From positions 1-51,969 of the forward strand of contig NZ_LATD01000184.1 in the NCBI RefSeq assembly GCF_000981895.1: a stretch of DNA of 51,969 bases. The letters run 5' to 3'. Numbering within the stretch: the first letter of the stretch is position 1; each line of letters starts with the position of its first letter. A model generated the notes under the pieces. The model made no database searches. It saw only the letters and a list, made by a program, of their open reading frames with translations, and was not told where the DNA came from. Origin of the DNA: Streptomyces odonnellii. GTDB taxonomy: Bacteria; Actinomycetota; Actinomycetes; Streptomycetales; Streptomycetaceae. The translations under genes were made by a program, and so were the position numbers. Positions 1 to 9,348 of this stretch are shown here, one piece after another.

Positions 1-76
1 CCGGACCCCACCATCGAGAGGGGAGCCACAGACCATGTGGAAACTTCCTGACTCCGTAGCCCAGCGATCCCCGACG

Positions 77-95
77 CCCCCCCCGCCCCCCCCCC
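77..95. repeat. Poly-C tract (C8-G-C10) at the 5' end of the first gene
   Basis: Eight C (77-84), one G, then ten C (86-95). A well-placed ATG at 35, with a GAGAGGGGAG Shine-Dalgarno nine bases upstream, reads into this tract in frame 2, while the real coding continues after it in frame 3. A one-base length change in the tract would join the two frames. Confidence 0.85.
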
Positions 96-119
96 GCCTG
101 CCTCCCCCTGCCCCAGCGC

Positions 120-1154
120 GTGCAAGCGCTGACAGAACTCGCCAACACCGCAGTGCAGCAAGGCGACCCGAGCATGGCCTCCACGGTCTACAACCAGGCC
201 GCCCTGATCGCCTCCGACGTCGGCGTCCCGGCCACCGCCCGCGCACTCTGCCACCAGCACGCCACCGCCTACCTGAACGCCACCCCCCTGAACGCTGCGG
301 CGGCCATCCGCGCCCTCGAACCCGTCGTCAACCTCGCGCGCCTCCAGATCCGAGCCGGGCACGCCGACGACGGCCGCCGTCATCTCCTCGCCCTGTACGA
401 CGCCGTCACCACCGGGAGCCCCGTCCAGGTCGAGAGCATCACTGTGCCTGCGGACCTCGTAGCAAGCGCCGCCGAACGCCACGATGTCCGCGCCTGGCTG
501 TGGAGCGTCGTCCTCGCCGACGGCACCCGCGCCCTGACAACCGCCGGCCGCTGGGCCGAAGCGCTCGTCCACGTCGAGACGCATTGCGGCGTCGGACAGC
601 GGATGCTCGACGGTCGCCAAGTCGCCGTCCTCGCCGCTCTCACAAGCGGAAATAGCCTCGCCGCAGACAGCCTCCTGGCCAATACAGCACCCGAAGAGGC
701 ATGGGAGAGGGCCGTCACCGACTGCCTGACCGTCCTGTGCCACCAGGCGTCGGGACGACAATGGCAACGCTCCCTACAGGACCTGGCAACCACCTACCTG
801 AAACGCCCCGATCGGAACGGCCTGGCCGTCTTTGACACAAGACTCGGACTCGCGGTGCTGGACCTGGTCGACTCCCCCAAGCATCCTGCAACGCGGCCGG
901 TGGTCACGGAGCTGCATCGCCGAACGATAAAGACGACTGACGGCTACGCCGCACGAGAGACCCTTGCACACCCGATGTTCGCGATCCTCGCCACCGACGG
1001 GGAGGCGCAGGACTGCCGTGCACTCCTCCACGCCTGCGCGCTCGATACCGGGACGCTCCCGGAAGAACTAAGCGGCCAACTCGCCACCGCCCTGCGCACC
1101 AGCAACCGTGTCATTCGCCGAAGCATCGACCACTCGGACAAGGTTGCACTATGA
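120..1154 (+). CDS. TPR-like helical protein, 5' end frameshifted in a poly-C tract
   Basis: An alanine-rich helical protein of 344 residues if it starts at GTG 120. It resembles the TPR-like hypothetical proteins often linked to Streptomyces regulatory genes; that is recollection of the family type, not a search. No catalytic motif is visible. The GTG has no good ribosome site. The frame is open upstream through the end of the poly-C tract, and a strong Shine-Dalgarno plus ATG lie at 16-37 in another frame. The native start is therefore probably ATG 35, giving about 372 residues, with a one-base indel in the C tract. The stop overlaps the ATG of the decayed gene at 1151, so the two were probably translationally coupled. 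The role is unknown. Confidence 0.6.
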   Translation: MQALTELANTAVQQGDPSMASTVYNQAALIASDVGVPATARALCHQHATAYLNATPLNAAAAIRALEPVVNLARLQIRAGHADDGRRHLLALYDAVTTGSPVQVESITVPADLVASAAERHDVRAWLWSVVLADGTRALTTAGRWAEALVHVETHCGVGQRMLDGRQVAVLAALTSGNSLAADSLLANTAPEEAWERAVTDCLTVLCHQASGRQWQRSLQDLATTYLKRPDRNGLAVFDTRLGLAVLDLVDSPKHPATRPVVTELHRRTIKTTDGYAARETLAHPMFAILATDGEAQDCRALLHACALDTGTLPEELSGQLATALRTSNRVIRRSIDHSDKVAL

Positions 1155-1547
1155 GCGAGAATGATCTCGGTCGGGCCTTCACTGGGCTGTCGTGACGAAT
1201 CGTGACCACAAACCGTGGTGCTGTAATCGACATTGTCGCGTATGCACACCCGGAAGCTGGCCGTTGCACCGCAGGTCAGAACGCTCCTTACCACTCTCGG
1301 CCTCCCGGACAAACATCTAGAAAGCGTGCTGCTCACCGCCGACCGACGACGCCTCGCCTTCAATCCCTTCGCCCCCTGGCCCGGGTCCGTTCCGGCTCCG
1401 GGGATTCCTCCGCCGCCGACCTGCAGAACGCGACCGGACAATGTGGACTTGCGGCTGCGTGCTCACCACGAACGACTCCGTCGTGGCCGACTTGACGTCG
1501 TGCGACGCCCTTCGAGCGGTGTCGCTCCTGTCAGTGGCATCATCTAG
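1151..1547 (+). pseudogene. Decayed small gene coupled to the TPR-like gene
   Basis: ATG 1151 overlaps the upstream TGA (ATGA) and opens MSENDLGRAFTGLS before a TGA at 1193-1195. The same frame then continues with coding-like sequence (VIDIVAYAHP, around 1223-1252). The neighbouring frame takes over with KLAVAPQVRTLLTTLGLPDK and then RRRLAFNPFAPWPG, to about 1385. Read together these look like one former protein of about 80-120 residues, broken by one stop and one frameshift. The alternative is that only the 1233-1547 frame is expressed. The family is not recognised. Confidence 0.4.
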
Positions 1548-1620
1548 GTTCCACCGAACGGCCAGCATTGGTCAGCCTCAGCGAGCCCCGCCCTTATGTA
1601 GGCCAGGAAGGACAACTCAA

Positions 1621-3600
1621 GTGGTCGACCTGAAGAAGGACGTCTGGGCCGTCGCCGACACCTTGCGCGGTGTCTATGCCCGCAACAAAGCAGGGGATGT
1701 CATCCTGCCCATGACGATCCTGCGCCGCCTGGAGTGCGTAATGGCACCCCACCGCGCCCAGGTTGCCGCGATCATCGCCCAGCAGCCGAACGAGACGCTG
1801 CGCGTGAAGATGATCAAGTCCTTCACTGGCAGTGTGAAGTTCTACAACACGACGAAGCACACCCTGGCCTCGGTGTACGACTCCGGCGACGACATGGCCG
1901 ACAACCTGCTGGACTATGTGCGCGGGTTCAGCAGCGACATCGACGTCTTCGCGAACTTCCACCTACCCCAGCACATCGAACGGATGAGGAAGGGCGGCAT
2001 CCTCGCCACGATCGTCCGCCAGTTCCGCGATCTCGACCTGTCGCCCAAGGCCGTGCCGAACTCCAAGATGGGTGAGCTGTTCGAGCACCTCATCTATATG
2101 GACTTTGAGTCGTCCAATGCTGAGTCCGGTGACCACTACACTCCGCGCGACGCGATCAACCTGCTTGTCGACTTGCTGTTCGCCGAGGACGACAACGCGC
2201 TGTCCGGCGACGCCATCCGCAGCATTTACGACCCCACCGTCGGCACCGGTGGCATGCTCAGCGTGGCAGAGGAGCACCTGCACCGCATGAACCCGGACGC
2301 CGAGCTCCTCCTGTACGGGCAGGAGCTGCGTTCCGAGTCCTACGCCATGTGCCGCTCCGACATGCTCGCCAAGGGCCAGAATCCCCAGAACATCGTGCTG
2401 GGCAATACCCTGACCAAGGACCTGTTCCCTGACGACAGGTTCAACTACATCCTCTCCAACCCACCCTACGGCGTGGACTGGAAGAACATCGCCGAGGATG
2501 TGGAGAAGGAGCACAAGAGGGGCTTCAGTGGTCGCTTCGGGGCTGGCCTGCCCCCGACCTCCGACGGCGCCCTGCTGTTCGTCCAACACGCCATCGCCAA
2601 GATGAACCCCGCTAACAGCCAGGACGGCGGCGCCCGCGCCGGCATCGTCCTGAACGGCTCCCCGCTGTTCTCCGGCGGCGCCGGGAGCGGCTCCAGCAAC
2701 ATCCGAGGGTGGCTGCTGGAGAACGACTTGATCGAAGCCATCGTCGCGCTGCCGAACGACATGTTCTACAACACAGGCATTCCCACCTACCTGTGGATCT
2801 TCGACAACAACAAACGCCCCGAGCGTCAAGGCAAAGTGCAGCTCATCGACGCCACCGCCCTGGGCGCCCAGATGGACAAGTCCCTGGGCTCCAAGCGCGT
2901 CAAGATCAACGATGCCGCCCGCGAGCGCGTGCTCCAGCAGTACACGGACGTGGAGTCCTCGGACACCTCCAAGATCTTCGACAACCTCGACTTCGCCTCC
3001 TGGCAGATCACCGTCGAGCGGCCTATGCGGCGGAACTTCGAGACCACACCTGAACGGGTCGCCCTCGTCGCTGAGCACAAGACCCTCAGCAACATCGACG
3101 GCCTCATCGACGCCCTGAACTCCTTCAACGGCGGTCAGTACCTCAACCGCGAGGACTTCCTCAACGACCTGGGTAAGCACCTCGGTTCCCGCAGCATCAG
3201 CCTGACCGCCGCGCAGCGCAAGGCCCTGTGGCAGACCCTCGGCGAGCGCGACGAGAACGCCGACATCTGCCGCTTCCAGTCCGGCAGGAACAAGGGGGAG
3301 CCGGAGCCCGACGTTCCACTCCGCGATACCGAGATCGTCCCCTTCGGCTGGAATCGGCATCCCAAGAGCCACGACGCCAAGGACGCCACCATCAAGGCGT
3401 ACTTCAACGCAGAGGTTAAACCGCACATCGAGGACGCCTGGATCGACCACACCAAGACCAAGGTGGGCTACGAGATCCCCTTCACCCTCCACTTCTACAA
3501 GTACGTACCCCCGCGCACCCTCGCTGAGATCGACGCCGACCTCGATGAGTCCCTGCAGGACATCCTCGGCCTGCTGCACAAGGTGGAGGCAAGCAAGTGA
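1621..3600 (+). CDS. hsdM: Type I restriction-modification system methyltransferase subunit
   Basis: N6-adenine DNA methyltransferase subunit that forms the M2S modification complex and, with HsdR, the restriction complex. GTG 1621 is chosen because AGGAAGGA lies eight bases upstream and the protein then opens with the usual HsdM N-terminal helical domain (DTLRGVYARNKAGDVILPMT). The frame is open further upstream to 1441, but that stretch is not HsdM-like. SAM motif I is DPTVGTGG at about residue 204, and the adenine-methylase motif IV NPPYG is at about residue 280. At 659 residues it is longer than enteric HsdM (about 500-530). The C-terminal extension (from about residue 480) is seen in the larger actinobacterial HsdM proteins. 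Its TGA overlaps the GTG of hsdS by four bases, so the subunits are probably made together. Confidence 0.95.
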   Translation: MVDLKKDVWAVADTLRGVYARNKAGDVILPMTILRRLECVMAPHRAQVAAIIAQQPNETLRVKMIKSFTGSVKFYNTTKHTLASVYDSGDDMADNLLDYVRGFSSDIDVFANFHLPQHIERMRKGGILATIVRQFRDLDLSPKAVPNSKMGELFEHLIYMDFESSNAESGDHYTPRDAINLLVDLLFAEDDNALSGDAIRSIYDPTVGTGGMLSVAEEHLHRMNPDAELLLYGQELRSESYAMCRSDMLAKGQNPQNIVLGNTLTKDLFPDDRFNYILSNPPYGVDWKNIAEDVEKEHKRGFSGRFGAGLPPTSDGALLFVQHAIAKMNPANSQDGGARAGIVLNGSPLFSGGAGSGSSNIRGWLLENDLIEAIVALPNDMFYNTGIPTYLWIFDNNKRPERQGKVQLIDATALGAQMDKSLGSKRVKINDAARERVLQQYTDVESSDTSKIFDNLDFASWQITVERPMRRNFETTPERVALVAEHKTLSNIDGLIDALNSFNGGQYLNREDFLNDLGKHLGSRSISLTAAQRKALWQTLGERDENADICRFQSGRNKGEPEPDVPLRDTEIVPFGWNRHPKSHDAKDATIKAYFNAEVKPHIEDAWIDHTKTKVGYEIPFTLHFYKYVPPRTLAEIDADLDESLQDILGLLHKVEASK

Positions 3601-4868
3601 GCACTCCACTTCCCTGGGGAGACACCCAACTGCCGTGGACGATCGGTAAGGTCAAGCACCTGGGCAGCGTCACTCTCGGCAAGATGCTCCAGGCAAAAGA
3701 CACCGGCCAAGACGTCCTTGCTCCGTACATGAGGGCGGCCAACGTCCAGCCTGACGGCGTCCTTGCTCTGGACGACGTGAAGGAAATGTGGTTCTCACCC
3801 TCTGAGCTGGACGACCTCACCCTTCGGCAGGGTGACGTGGTCGTGGTCGAGGGCGGACAGGGAGGCTTCGGACGTGCCGCGTACGTCGGTGAAGACCTTG
3901 ACGGCTGGGGGTTCCAGAACTCGATCAACCGTGTCCGGTCGAAAACTGGTAATGATGGGCGATTCCTTGCGTACTACCTGATCGCCCTGCGCGCCACCGG
4001 GTTCCTCCGGAGGTACTGCAACGTCGTTTCCATGCCGCACCTGACGGCCGAGAAGCTGGCTGCCATTCCCCTCCCGCTTCCCTCCGGTCCTGAGCAACGC
4101 GCCATCGCTGATCACCTGGATCGCGAGACCGCAGAGATCGACAGGCTCATTGCCGCGCTGGAGCGGTTCATTGGACAGCTGCAGGAACGACGTCAAGCTG
4201 TCGTGGAGCATGAGCTTGCGGAGGTCGTGCCGGCGGCGCACGGTACACGGCTGAAGCACCTGGTGCGGTCCGTTCGACAGGGGTGGAGCCCGCAGTGCTT
4301 TCCTTGGCCTGCAGATGGAGTCCAGACCTGGGCAGTCTTGAAAGCCGGGGCGGCCAACCGTGGGGTCTTCCGCCCGGAAGAGAACAAAGAGCTCCCCGAA
4401 GACCTGGAGCCGCGTCCGTTGACCGTGGTGCGGCGCGGCGATCTCTTGGTCTCCCGAGCCAACACCCGTGACCTTGTCGGTAGCGCTGCAGTGGTGTCCG
4501 GAGATTACCCGCGGCTCATGCTGAGCGACAAGCTCTACGCTCTCGCGCTTGACGAGTCCAAGGCTTTGCCCCGGTATGTCGCCCACCTGATGGCCAGCCG
4601 CCGAGTCAGGGATTTGATCGAGATCGCCGCGTCTGGCGCGAGCTCTTCGATGCTGAACATCAGCAGGGACGACATCGTGAACCTGCCGATGAATGTTCCT
4701 GAGCCTGCTGAACAGTGTCGCATCCTCAAGCACCTGGACGGGGAAACAGCGGAGATCGACATTCTGATCACGAAGACGCAGCGGCATATCGAGCTCGTCA
4801 GGGCGCGCCGTAGCGCGCTCATCACTGCGGCCGTGACCGGCCAGATCGACATCCCCGAGGAGGCCTGA
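3597..4868 (+). CDS. hsdS: Type I restriction-modification system specificity subunit
   Basis: Specificity (S) subunit, 423 residues, the normal size for two target-recognition domains. GTG 3597 overlaps the hsdM stop (GTGA). The first TRD lies at about 10-155 and is followed by a conserved spacer (SGPEQRAIADHLDRETAEID, about 162-181) with a coiled-coil helix. The second TRD lies at about 205-355 and is followed by a matching repeat (PAEQCRILKHLDGETAEID, about 369-387) and the terminal helix with AAVTGQIDIPEE. Both conserved spacers are intact, so the gene looks functional. The recognised sequence cannot be deduced. The hsdR gene starts three bases after the stop. Confidence 0.93.
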   Translation: MSTPLPWGDTQLPWTIGKVKHLGSVTLGKMLQAKDTGQDVLAPYMRAANVQPDGVLALDDVKEMWFSPSELDDLTLRQGDVVVVEGGQGGFGRAAYVGEDLDGWGFQNSINRVRSKTGNDGRFLAYYLIALRATGFLRRYCNVVSMPHLTAEKLAAIPLPLPSGPEQRAIADHLDRETAEIDRLIAALERFIGQLQERRQAVVEHELAEVVPAAHGTRLKHLVRSVRQGWSPQCFPWPADGVQTWAVLKAGAANRGVFRPEENKELPEDLEPRPLTVVRRGDLLVSRANTRDLVGSAAVVSGDYPRLMLSDKLYALALDESKALPRYVAHLMASRRVRDLIEIAASGASSSMLNISRDDIVNLPMNVPEPAEQCRILKHLDGETAEIDILITKTQRHIELVRARRSALITAAVTGQIDIPEEA

Positions 4869-4871
4869 GCC

Positions 4872-7800
4872 GTGGTGGACCTGACCTACGAGTCGGAGTT
4901 CGAGCAGCGCATCTGCGAATACCTGGCCGCCCACGGATGGGAGTACTCCCCGAACGGGGAGGGATACGACGCCGAACGTGCCCTGTTCCCAGAGGACGTG
5001 TTCGATTGGTTCAGGGACCTGGACCCGCAGGCATGGAAGCGCAGCATCGGTTCCGGCCCGCGGGCAGCCTCAGTGAAGGAGGCTCTGCTCGACCTGATCG
5101 TGCAGCTACGCTCCACCCCGCTGGACAACAGGGGTGGTGGCCCTGGCGGGACCCTGCAGTTGCTGCGCTCGAACGTCCCCGTGGGGCTGCGCGACGAGAT
5201 GAAGATGGTCCAGTGGCGCCCGGCGGACCCGACGAACGCCACCCGCATGGCCGCCTACGGCAAGGTGCGCCTGCGAATCATGCGGCAGGTGCACTACTCG
5301 CGGCAAAAGCCTCACGACAGCATCGATCTGGTCGCCTTCATCAACGGTATCCCGGTGGCTACGTTCGAACTGAAGACGAACTTCAAGCAGTCCATCGACG
5401 CTGCGGTGAAGCAGTACGCCCAAGACCGCAACCCCAAGGGAGAGCCGCTGCTGGCGTTCGGTACCGGGGCGCTGGTGCACTTCGTGGTCACCGAGTCCGA
5501 GGTCGGCATGACCACTCATCTCGACGGTGAGAACACCTACTTCCTGCCGTTCAACCAGGGCAACAACGGCGGCGCAGGCAACCTGGTCAACGAGCACGGG
5601 CCGGCCACCGCCTACCTGTGGGAGCAGGTCATGGCCCGCGACACGTGGCTGGACATCTTCGGGTCCATGCTGTTCGTGGACGTCAAGACCAGCGCGAACG
5701 TGATCACGCGTGAGCGCAAGACCTCGACCAACGTAATATTCCCGCGCTTCCACCAGTGGCAGGCCGTCTCGCGGATGGTCGAGCAGGTCAAGGCTGAGAG
5801 CGTGGGGGGACGGTTCTTGATCCAGCACTCAGCCGGGTCGGGCAAAACGAACACGATCGGATGGACTGCACACCGCCTGTCCAACCTGCATGACCCCACC
5901 GGTCGCAAGGTCTTCGACACGGTAATGGTGATCACTGACCGCACTGTGCTCGACGACCAGATGCAGCGGGCGGTCCTGCAGATTGAGGGCAAGCCGGATT
6001 ACGTCTACAACGTGGACAGGAGGGCCCGCACTGACGAGGGCTCCAAGTCCCGTGCGCTGCTCAAGGCCCTGCAGGACCGTCGCCGCATCGTGGTGGTGAC
6101 CATCCAAACCTTCCCGGCCGTGCTCAAGCTCCTGTCGCAGGACGACTCGCTTGCCGGGCACCGGTTCGCGGTCATCGCGGATGAGGCGCACTCCTCGCAG
6201 GCCGGTGCCACGGCTAAGAAGGTGCGCCAGGTACTGCGCGTCGGCGGGCAGGAAGTCGACGAGGGTGCGGAGATCGACGCCGAGGACGCGATCAACGCGT
6301 TTGCTGACGTCCCGACCCCGAACGTGTCATTCTTTGCATTCACCGCCACCCCGAAGCCCAAGACGATCGAGTTGTTCGGGCGCCGCAAGACGCCCGATGC
6401 CAAGCCGTCCGCGTTCGACGTGTATTCCATGAAGCAGGCCATCCAGGAGGGGTTCATCCTGGACGTCCTGCCTCGCTACCAGAGCTACGGGACCGTTTAC
6501 CAGATCGCGGAGGCGATCAAGAAGAACGGTGTCAACGTTTCCGCCGACGACGAGGACAACCTGGTCGAAAAGACCGCAGCGGCCAAGGCACTGAAGCGGT
6601 TCGTGCGCCTTCACCCAACGAACATCGCCCAGAAAGTCGAGATCATCGTCGAGCACTTCCGTGCCAATGTGGCCGGCCTGCTGGGCGGCCACGCAAAGGC
6701 CATGATCGTGACATCGGAGCGCAAGCACGCGCTGCGTTACAAGCTGGCAGTCGACAAGTACATCAAGGCCAAGGGGTACGACCTGGGTACCTTGGTTGCC
6801 TTCTCCGGCACCCTGGACGACCCGGAGTCCGGCATTCATGACGAGGTCTCCGAGGCCAAGATGAACCCGGGTGCTGGACCGGACTTGGCTGAAGCGTTCG
6901 CCGAGCCGAACTATCGCGTGATGATAGCCGCGGACAAGTTCCAGACTGGGTTCGATCAGCCACTACTGTGCGCGATGTACGTCGACAAGCGCCTGGACGG
7001 CATCCAGGCCGTGCAGACCCTCTCGCGTCTGAACCGCACCTTCCGGTCAGGCAACCTGGTCAAGGACCGGGTATTCGTCCTGGACTTCATCAACGAGCCC
7101 ACAGACATCCAGGCGGCCTTCGCGGAGTACTACGAAGAAGCCGAGATCGAGACCGAGACCAACCCCAACCAACTGCACGTGCTGGCAATGGGGTTGAGCA
7201 CCTTCGGCATCTTCGACACCCAGGACGTAGCCCAATTCGTCCAAGGCGCCCAGGACGGTGACCGCAACGCGATCACCGCAGCGATGAGCCGGGCCCAGGA
7301 CCGATTCGCCCAGGCATGGGACCACGCGCAAGCCGACGAAAACACTCAGGCCGTGGAGCGGCTGGAGCAGTTCCGGAAGAACGTCTCCTCGTTCGTGCGG
7401 CTGTACGACTTCCTGTCTCAGGTGTACGACTACTCCGGCTCCCCGCTGGAGGACCTGTGCGCGTTCTGCCGTGAACTCGCTCAGTGGATCAAGGCCGAGC
7501 GGACGCACGACGAAATCGACATCTCAAGCGCACGGCTGGTCGCCATCGAGCAGAAGGACAAGGGCGTCACGAACGCCTCGGTCACGGAGAAGGGCGACAA
7601 GCTGACCGGGCCGAGCGCGCTGGGCACGGCCAAGGTGAAGGACCCTGAGATGGTCCCACTTCTGGAGGTCATCGACACCCTCAACACCTTGTTTGACGAC
7701 CTGTCGGAGTCTGCCGTCGCCGGACTGATGGCGCTTGTTATCCAGGCGGCGAAGTCGGATGAGGTGCTGAGGTCGCGGGCGCTGGAGAACAGCCTGGAGA

Positions 7801-7973
7801 ACTTCCTGAAGTCCGAGAAGGTCCGTGACCGGATCCTCGATACCCTGCTTGCCGCCCCCGGGGAGTTGGGGAAGGTAGTGGCCGAGGTCGTCGGCGATGG
7901 CAAGGGCCTGGACAGCATCATCGCCGGCGCCTTCCACGGGGTGCGTCTGGACGCCGAGCAGGAGGCTAGCTGA
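4872..7973 (+). CDS. hsdR: Type I restriction enzyme endonuclease/translocase subunit
   Basis: ATP-dependent DNA translocase and nuclease subunit, 1033 residues, full length for HsdR. The PD-(D/E)XK nuclease centre is D152 ... E166-L-K168 (DLVAFINGIPVATFELKTNF). The SF2 helicase Walker A is AGSGKT at about 321-326 and the DEAH box is at 437-440. The TATPKPKT motif III region and the later helicase motif FQTGFDQP follow. The C-terminal helical domain that binds the methyltransferase core is present. GTG 4872 is directly followed by another GTG at 4875, so the start could be one codon later. It is the last gene of hsdM-hsdS-hsdR. No frameshift or missing catalytic residue is visible, so the system is probably active. 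Confidence 0.95.
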   Translation: MVDLTYESEFEQRICEYLAAHGWEYSPNGEGYDAERALFPEDVFDWFRDLDPQAWKRSIGSGPRAASVKEALLDLIVQLRSTPLDNRGGGPGGTLQLLRSNVPVGLRDEMKMVQWRPADPTNATRMAAYGKVRLRIMRQVHYSRQKPHDSIDLVAFINGIPVATFELKTNFKQSIDAAVKQYAQDRNPKGEPLLAFGTGALVHFVVTESEVGMTTHLDGENTYFLPFNQGNNGGAGNLVNEHGPATAYLWEQVMARDTWLDIFGSMLFVDVKTSANVITRERKTSTNVIFPRFHQWQAVSRMVEQVKAESVGGRFLIQHSAGSGKTNTIGWTAHRLSNLHDPTGRKVFDTVMVITDRTVLDDQMQRAVLQIEGKPDYVYNVDRRARTDEGSKSRALLKALQDRRRIVVVTIQTFPAVLKLLSQDDSLAGHRFAVIADEAHSSQAGATAKKVRQVLRVGGQEVDEGAEIDAEDAINAFADVPTPNVSFFAFTATPKPKTIELFGRRKTPDAKPSAFDVYSMKQAIQEGFILDVLPRYQSYGTVYQIAEAIKKNGVNVSADDEDNLVEKTAAAKALKRFVRLHPTNIAQKVEIIVEHFRANVAGLLGGHAKAMIVTSERKHALRYKLAVDKYIKAKGYDLGTLVAFSGTLDDPESGIHDEVSEAKMNPGAGPDLAEAFAEPNYRVMIAADKFQTGFDQPLLCAMYVDKRLDGIQAVQTLSRLNRTFRSGNLVKDRVFVLDFINEPTDIQAAFAEYYEEAEIETETNPNQLHVLAMGLSTFGIFDTQDVAQFVQGAQDGDRNAITAAMSRAQDRFAQAWDHAQADENTQAVERLEQFRKNVSSFVRLYDFLSQVYDYSGSPLEDLCAFCRELAQWIKAERTHDEIDISSARLVAIEQKDKGVTNASVTEKGDKLTGPSALGTAKVKDPEMVPLLEVIDTLNTLFDDLSESAVAGLMALVIQAAKSDEVLRSRALENSLENFLKSEKVRDRILDTLLAAPGELGKVVAEVVGDGKGLDSIIAGAFHGVRLDAEQEAS

Positions 7974-8018
7974 CGACAGGGAAAACCACTGCCTGGACCT
8001 GGACGACCAGCGCGATGC

Positions 8019-8213
8019 TCACTCGAAGTGGTCATAGTGGCTGTGGATTTCGCAGCAGGCTAGGCATGGCACGTAGGCCGCAGCCTGCAGCGCTTCTCCG
8101 CCTCGACTGCCTTGGCCAACAGTGTTCCGATTTATGTTGTCGCCTCGTCCTGGAGGGCAACCCGTGCCGGTTTTCCTCATGGAAGACGGCCGCTGAGTCG
8201 GCCGTGCAGTCAT
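8019..8213 (-). CDS. Small CxxCC protein coupled to the CSCLG gene
   Basis: A 64-residue frame whose ATG (8213-8211) overlaps the TGA of the upstream minus-strand gene as ATGA, a typical coupling arrangement in this genome. The C-terminus carries a compact metal-site-like motif, YVPCLACCEIHSHYDHFE (C-x2-C-C ... H-x-H). The N-terminal half is low in hydrophobics and looks unstructured. I do not recognise the family. The coupling and the Cys/His cluster are the only evidence that it is real; it could be a chance frame. Confidence 0.4.
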   Translation of the reverse strand: MTARPTQRPSSMRKTGTGCPPGRGDNINRNTVGQGSRGGEALQAAAYVPCLACCEIHSHYDHFE

Positions 8214-8584
8214 GGCCGGTACCGCACCAACAACCGTCGCTCGCGCCGGTCCACATCGACGAGTGTCGTGTCACCGACGAGAATCCACTTGCGCCAGTAG
8301 GCGGCACCACCATGATTCACACCGAGGCAGGAGCACTCGCAGTCATCCCCCGTCGCCTCCTGGCAACGGGTGTCGCAGCGTTCCGTCGTAACGAACTGAA
8401 GGATCACCTCGACCTCACCGAACCGGTCAGCCAGGGCCTCCACAATCGTCCGAAGGTGCGGACGGGCGATCTCCCAGCGCCGCGGGCTCGCGTCGCCATT
8501 CCACTCGGGACGTACACGCGCCCCGAGTTCTTCCTTGATCCACCGCCGGTTTGAGCCACCCTGGAAGGGCATCCACACCCACAA
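8210..8584 (-). CDS. Hypothetical protein with a Cys-rich CxCSCLGxNHGG motif
   Basis: A 124-residue protein with a conserved-looking core: WIKEELGARVRPEWN, WEIARPHLRTIVEALADRFG, then a cysteine cluster CDTRCQEATGDDCECSCLG (about residues 69-87) followed by NHGG. This pattern is familiar from Streptomyces accessory-region hypotheticals of unknown function, and the cysteines suggest metal binding. The listed start is TTG 8584; ATG 8572 is an alternative. The same frame is coding-like upstream to ATG 8692 (MARKILWHDSP), but a TGA at 8626-8624 interrupts it, so the native gene may be longer and now broken. It is followed by a coupled small gene. Confidence 0.55.
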   Translation of the reverse strand: MWVWMPFQGGSNRRWIKEELGARVRPEWNGDASPRRWEIARPHLRTIVEALADRFGEVEVILQFVTTERCDTRCQEATGDDCECSCLGVNHGGAAYWRKWILVGDTTLVDVDRRERRLLVRYRP

Positions 8585-8692
8585 ACGCTGCTCACCGATG
8601 TGTACGGCGCACCCACGGACGAGTCACTCGCACCACCCCCAGAGCATGGTCATCCCGAGGGGGCTGTCGTGCCAGAGGATCTTTCTGGCCAT

Positions 8693-9348
8693 CAGGAGGA
8701 AGGCCGTCGCGCAAATCCTTGAAGAGGGTCACGGTCCGGTCTCGGGGGACCGTCGCGCCCTGGTGGGTGGGTTTCCAGTCTGAAGGACGCCCCGTCTCTG
8801 CTGCTCGCATGCAATGACCATCGGGCGTTCTGCGCATGGTGGCGCGCGCCACACCGTCGCTCACCTAGAACCTGCCTTGTCGATCATGTGACTAGTTGTT
8901 GCCCGAGTCGTTGGTGTGGTCATGAGGCGGGTGATCTGACGGATGCCGAGCGGGAGCGGTCGCGGCCATGCCTGCTGGCCAACAACGGGCGTTGTGGGTG
9001 GCGGCGGAAACATCAGCCGGTGATCGACAGGAAGCAGGAGTCTGCGTGCCCAGCCCAGCAGCCCTGACGATCGCAGGTATTCGCGGATTGCCGTCCGTGG
9101 CCCGGCTCTGGTCGACCGTCGGAGGGGCATTCCCTCTCGCCGAACTCGCCACCCACCACTTCTCTGCCGAGAGCCAGCCGCTGGTAGAGATATCCAGCTT
9201 GCTACCGCCGTATTCCTCGTACAACCGGCCTTCACCGCTTCCTCGGGCTGCTTCCCGAAGGGTCCGCGGGCGCTCCCGGAGTCCAGCCGGGGGCGTCTAT
9301 CTAGCAGCGCACCAGTACATCCACGAGCGAGTAGAAACGAGTACGGCT
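8693..9348. other. Degenerate stretch with no intact gene
   Basis: No frame here has a convincing start with a ribosome site. Apart from the transposase relic at 8922-9045 I see only short, out-of-frame pieces. It lies between a small-gene pair and a broken DUF6907 gene, which fits a deletion-prone island. Confidence 0.5.
8922..9045 (+). mobile_element. Relic of an IS5-type transposase N-terminus
   Basis: The frame starting at 8924 reads GDLTDAERERSRPCLLANNG, then RCGWRRKHQPVID. This is the degenerate form of the N-terminal segment of IS5-type transposases (GDLTDAEWERLRPLLP...GRW.DHRQVIDG). The ATG at 8922 is one base out of frame with it. Nothing recognisable of the element continues after about 9045. 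Confidence 0.5.

Noticed and set aside
1963..3609. 548-residue open frame on the minus strand across hsdM
   Set aside because: It is antisense to an intact hsdM with clear motifs, has a valine/glycine-rich composition typical of antisense frames in GC-rich genes, and shows no motif.
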